A stretch of DNA of 64,000 nucleotides from Oxalobacteraceae sp. CFBP 13730 (GTDB lineage Bacteria > Pseudomonadota > Gammaproteobacteria > Burkholderiales > Burkholderiaceae_D), in assembly GCA_014841835.1 (NCBI GenBank), contig JACYUQ010000006.1, positions 1 through 64,000 on the forward strand, given 5' to 3'. Below are positions 61,128 through 64,000 of this stretch, piece after piece. Both the position numbers and the translations under genes were made by a program. The number at the start of each line of letters is the position of its first letter. The stretch's first letter is position 1. A model generated the notes under the pieces. That model was given only the letters and a program-made list of their open reading frames with translations. It did no database searches and was not told the origin of the DNA.

Positions 61128-61520
61128 GTGGCACATTCTATTCTTATCGTCGAAATCGATGATCTAATCCGTCAAACAATTAGCGACGTTTTCGAGTTTT
61201 TCGAATACCGTACTATCGTTACTAAATCCCATGACATCGCTTTGAGTATGCTGTTAGGTGTATGGTTTGGAACAATAATTTTCTGTCCAACTAGGGACGA
61301 TCCAGATGGCAGGCGATTCGCTTGGGAAGTAAAAGCAATACAGCCAAACATCAAGACTATCGTAATAAGCGGACTTGGACGCCTTGAGCACCTATCTCCA
61401 TATGTTGATGCGTTCATTACCAAGCCCTTTTCAGTTGTAGATATCTTAGGCACGATCCGAACAGTACGGGCTGAAAGTCAGGAGGATTTTGACGACAAGA
61501 CGCCTCAGTCAAGAAAATAA
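61128..61520 (+). CDS. receiver-domain protein lacking the phospho-acceptor
   Basis: A 130-aa stand-alone CheY-like domain starting at GTG. The acidic pair (VEIDD, about residues 8-12), the Ser switch (VISGLG) and the Lys (TKPFS) are present. However, the strand-3 position that should hold the phosphorylated Asp reads IIFCPTRDDPDG, with Cys in its place. It is thus a pseudo-receiver, or uses a neighbouring Asp. No kinase gene is adjacent; a 57-aa gene follows closely. Confidence 0.75.
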   Translation: MAHSILIVEIDDLIRQTISDVFEFFEYRTIVTKSHDIALSMLLGVWFGTIIFCPTRDDPDGRRFAWEVKAIQPNIKTIVISGLGRLEHLSPYVDAFITKPFSVVDILGTIRTVRAESQEDFDDKTPQSRK

Positions 61521-61543
61521 ACCAAGCCATTCGATTCAATACG

Positions 61544-61717
61544 ATGATAATTTTCGATAACAGACCTCCGCAGTATATGACTTCGGCAGAGCTTGAAGAC
61601 GCAGTCCGACGACGCCGTGACCATACCAAGAAGTTAGTTGTGGAAGCACGCAAACGTAGAGCTGCGTCGTCTAATTCTCCTTTTGCTAACGAAGTCGAAA
61701 AACCGATACATAGTTGA
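61544..61717 (+). CDS. 57-aa basic protein
   Basis: A short frame 23 bp after the receiver gene (MIIFDNRPPQYMTSAELEDA at the start), with a strongly basic helix (VRRRRDHTKKLVVEARKRRA) and a polar tail. Spacing suggests it is co-transcribed with the receiver. Function unknown; short length makes the call tentative. Confidence 0.5.
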   Translation: MIIFDNRPPQYMTSAELEDAVRRRRDHTKKLVVEARKRRAASSNSPFANEVEKPIHS

Positions 61718-62018
61718 AACAAACGATACTTGACCGTCAGCACTCAGCTACCTTCACATTAGCGGGAATGCTCCGCTCCACAGTCCGCTGAGGGTTGGGA
61801 GCAGCCAGCCACGGGCCTGCCTCTGTTGGTGGCGTTAAGACAGGTAAGACACGTGAGCCGCGGCTAGCCGGCTAATTGCCTAGGGGAACGGAAGCGGGTG
61901 CGTCGCAATTTTCGTCCGGGTTCTCAGGCGCTACCGATGTCACAAGAGCACTGCCATACACGGCACGCACGCCACGTGTGGCCGCGGCGATTACCTCCGT
62001 CGCGCTTGCCGATGGCGG
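61718..62018. other. gap without a gene
   Basis: Between converging genes. GC-rich, no coding signal, no clear terminator stem. Confidence 0.4.
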
Positions 62019-62711
62019 CTATGACGACGTGAATGACGCCTCTCCCCGCAGGACTGCCGGGATCTGCTCCACGAGCTCGAGCGCCATGTGCATCTTGGCT
62101 AAGCACTGCGCCAAGTAAGCGCGATCGCTCACCATCTCGATTGCGCCGTGGAAGGCACGATCTGATGACGAACCGTAAGCCTGGCGTACCTTATCCCAGG
62201 CTGCCTGCGGTACTGCACCCCAATGACCGATCATCATGGCCAGATCGATGATGTCTCGGCTAGCCACTGCCTTGTCGCGGTACCGATCGGTGTTGGCCAG
62301 TAGCTTTTCAGCGTACATATCGGCGCGAGAGAGGGTCGGCACACCTGTCGCCGTGTTCATCTCACCTTCAATCTGGATACGTCCCTCGCTGACGATCTCG
62401 AACTTCACTGGCACGTCGTCGATGCGCAGAAATGTGCGTATGCCGTACCGGTCCGCGCGTACCTCGCGCGCTAACTGCACCGGCCGGGAGAAGATAGCGC
62501 CTAAGGACGTGTCATGGATTGTATTGCGCAGCTCGCGATAGCCTTCTTGAGAAGCGCAGAGAAAGTCGATGTCGACTGATTCCCGGTATTCGTTCAAAGC
62601 AAGCACGATCGCGGTACCGCCGCCGAAGAAGCACTTGTTCTGGGAGAGGAAGTCGGCGTCGAGGGCGGCCAGCAGGAGCTGAATGCGATTATGGTGGTCG
62701 CGCTTAAACAT
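62019..62711 (-). CDS. AbiEii/DUF1814-type nucleotidyltransferase toxin
   Basis: A 230-aa protein. The polymerase-beta nucleotidyltransferase signature is present: FFGGGTAIVLALNEYRESVD then DIDFLCAS (about residues 28-54), with the catalytic Asp pair. A second conserved segment RADMYAEKLLANTDRYRDK and SRDIIDLAMM complete the family pattern. AbiEii-type enzymes act as toxins by blocking tRNA charging or translation. It overlaps the upstream small gene by 8 bp. Confidence 0.85.
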   Translation of the reverse strand: MFKRDHHNRIQLLLAALDADFLSQNKCFFGGGTAIVLALNEYRESVDIDFLCASQEGYRELRNTIHDTSLGAIFSRPVQLAREVRADRYGIRTFLRIDDVPVKFEIVSEGRIQIEGEMNTATGVPTLSRADMYAEKLLANTDRYRDKAVASRDIIDLAMMIGHWGAVPQAAWDKVRQAYGSSSDRAFHGAIEMVSDRAYLAQCLAKMHMALELVEQIPAVLRGEASFTSS

Positions 62712-62922
62712 TCATCAGCCCATGGCCACAGGTCTCCGTCAGGCCATCGATCAGCTCGCGCTCCTGGTCATCCAGCTGTTTGTGGTCGACGAAACGCCAG
62801 TTGCTCTCGTAGAGCCCGAAAGCCTCTTCTGCCGTGATGACATCGTCCGGCCGCCGGCTCCAGGCAAGCAGAGCCAGTTGTGGGTAGTCCCCGATCTTCA
62901 GGGTGAGCGGTGGGATTTTCAT
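62704..62922 (-). CDS. 72-aa partner of the AbiEii-type gene
   Basis: Starts at the internal ATG (MKIPPLTLKIGDYPQLALLA). Small soluble acidic protein (WSRRPDDVITAEEAFGLYES...DDQERELIDGLT) whose end overlaps the toxin start, so the pair is co-translated. It is not the usual AbiEi regulator with its winged helix; it may be an alternative antitoxin. No family recognised. Confidence 0.62.
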   Translation of the reverse strand: MKIPPLTLKIGDYPQLALLAWSRRPDDVITAEEAFGLYESNWRFVDHKQLDDQERELIDGLTETCGHGLMNV

Positions 62923-63060
62923 GAGAACGATTATCGGTCTTCCCGGCAGAAAGTCAACGCCTTGCCCGTGCACTCCTGATGAGGGTCCAAATTACCCGAG
63001 ACCAGTCAACCCAGGAAAATCGGTTCACTTTGCTATCAATCAAAGCTACTGGCTTCCAGT

Positions 63061-63080
63061 GTCACCCCAGGAGGGGTGAC
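63061..63080. promoter_or_regulatory. perfect hairpin in divergent region
   Basis: GTCACCCC and GGGGTGAC form an 8-bp perfect stem with a 4-nt loop, between the divergent AbiEii pair and the recombinase. It may be a regulator site or recombinase-related structure. Confidence 0.4.
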
Positions 63081-63208
63081 GGTTGTTGAACGATTTTCCA
63101 TTACACCGTACTTGAAGGTCCGCAATGGGTTGGGTGACGCCATCCGACTCCGTCCGTAACTACAGCAAGAGTACGCCAAAATAAGGTCCGATTCCTAAGG
63201 AGGACCTC

Positions 63209-63835
63209 ATGAAACCGTGCATGCAGACGTCGGCTTCTCAAGCTGCCTGGAATAAGGGGAAACTGGTTGGCCAGAAAAGTCCATTGAAATTGAAAGAGAT
63301 ATGGGCCATCCGAATTCGCCTACAGTTGACTGAACAAGTCAGGGATCTTGCCCTATTCAACTTGGCAATCGACAGCAAATTGCGCGGCTGTGACCTGCTG
63401 AGCTTGAAAGTTAGCGACATCGCACAGGGACGTAGCATCATGCATCGTGCGATAGTCATGCAGCGTAAAACGCACCGTCCAGTACAGTTTGAAGTCACTG
63501 ACATGACAAGGCAGTCGCTGTTGGCATGGATTGACCGAGCCAAGCTTTCTAACAACGCGTTCCTCTTCCCAAGCAGAGTCAAGCGGTCGCCGCATTTGTC
63601 CACGCGCCAGTACGCTCGCATTGTCAGACGGTGGATTACTTCAATAGGGCTTGATGTCGCAGCATACGGCACCCACACCATGCGTCGAACGAAAGCGACA
63701 CTCATCTATCGAAGGACCAAGAACCTTCGTGCGGTTCAGCTTCTGCTAGGGCATACCAAGCTCGAAAGCACAGTTCGATACCTTGGCATCGAAGTTGATG
63801 ACGCACTTGAAATTTCCGAGCAAACTGAGGCTTAG
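63209..63835 (+). CDS. small tyrosine recombinase (catalytic domain only)
   Basis: A 208-aa integrase with a perfect AAGGAGG before its ATG. It lacks most of the N-terminal arm-binding/core-binding region. The catalytic domain is complete: Arg in DSKLRGCDLLSLKV, Lys in QRKTHRPVQFEV, H-x-x-R in THTMRRTKATLI, His in LLGHTKLESTVRYLG with the Tyr in VRYLGIE. Widely distributed in proteobacterial islands. It may have moved the right-hand segment; no att repeat could be identified. Confidence 0.9.
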   Translation: MKPCMQTSASQAAWNKGKLVGQKSPLKLKEIWAIRIRLQLTEQVRDLALFNLAIDSKLRGCDLLSLKVSDIAQGRSIMHRAIVMQRKTHRPVQFEVTDMTRQSLLAWIDRAKLSNNAFLFPSRVKRSPHLSTRQYARIVRRWITSIGLDVAAYGTHTMRRTKATLIYRRTKNLRAVQLLLGHTKLESTVRYLGIEVDDALEISEQTEA

Positions 63836-64000
63836 ACCTACTGCCGCCGGCCGATGTCGGGGGGTATTCTGTCAACCTGATCGTTTGCTCAAGGTAGTAG
63901 GGCAGATAACTCAAAAATCATTCCGCATGCTTTGTTCAGGCCCTTTAGAAGACCGCTGACGGTGCTTCGTAAGACATGTGAATTAATGAGCACGTAGTAG

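Noticed and set aside
63061..63208. tRNA or att site beside the right-hand recombinase
   Set aside because: No tRNA-like fold or flanking direct repeat could be recognised; only an 8-bp hairpin is present.

Overview
The window looks like accessory chromosomal DNA from a Gram-negative beta-proteobacterium, most likely a soil or water member of the Burkholderiales near Oxalobacteraceae (Massilia/Janthinobacterium-like). This is inferred from TonB receptors, an H-NS protein of the RGRQP type, a cyanide-insensitive type bd oxidase, secreted Rhs proteins and short hairpin repeats between single genes. No tRNA, rRNA, CRISPR array or housekeeping operon was seen.

Region 1 (1-11.3 kb): a G-rich tandem repeat, a tyrosine recombinase with a loxP-like site just downstream, and a polymorphic-toxin locus. 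The toxin locus has an orphan Rhs tip, two consecutive Rhs proteins that each carry their own export signal, a toxin tail overlapping a probable immunity gene, several members of an unrecognised small secreted protein family, and an IS6-family element.

Region 2 (11.3-22.5 kb): a mosaic defence-type island. Two decayed serine-resolvase/tyrosine-recombinase copies in direct orientation enclose a TIR-domain gene and a retron-type reverse transcriptase locus (75-aa protein, XRE regulator overlapping the RT, a possible msr-msd RNA downstream, a 72-aa protein and a membrane-anchored Asp-Gly repeat protein). Next comes an AT-rich 1038-aa protein joining a calcineurin-like phosphoesterase to a STAND-like NTPase, then an H-NS protein.

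Region 3 (22.5-43.5 kb): mostly single genes (hybrid histidine kinase, two class C beta-lactamase-like hydrolases, VOC protein, GNATs, S41 peptidase, small membrane proteins, a GHKL-nuclease fusion). They are separated by about 60-105 bp hairpin repeats that all lie in the same orientation. Within it sit an ArsR-controlled FTR1 permease/ACR3-like transporter operon, a SoxR-RidA-MFS module with a textbook SoxR promoter, and an IS30-family element inserted inside one repeat.

Region 4 (43.8-55.5 kb): a repeat-free respiratory/copper cluster: DUF2946, cydAB, DUF2946, TonB receptor, PCuAC chaperone, second TonB receptor, SCO protein, then a GlxA-type AraC regulator whose stop codon lies in the target duplication of an IS5-family element.

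Region 5 (55.5-64 kb): a MITE-like element, a TetR/Bcr-CflA drug-efflux pair with a perfect palindromic operator, more repeat-separated small genes (one repeat fuses two unrelated coding regions), a receiver domain lacking its phospho-acceptor, an AbiEii-type nucleotidyltransferase with a small partner, and a second small tyrosine recombinase.

The strongest candidates for something new are the retron-type locus with its unusually placed RNA, the single-orientation repeats that may carry promoters, and the Rhs-associated secreted protein family.
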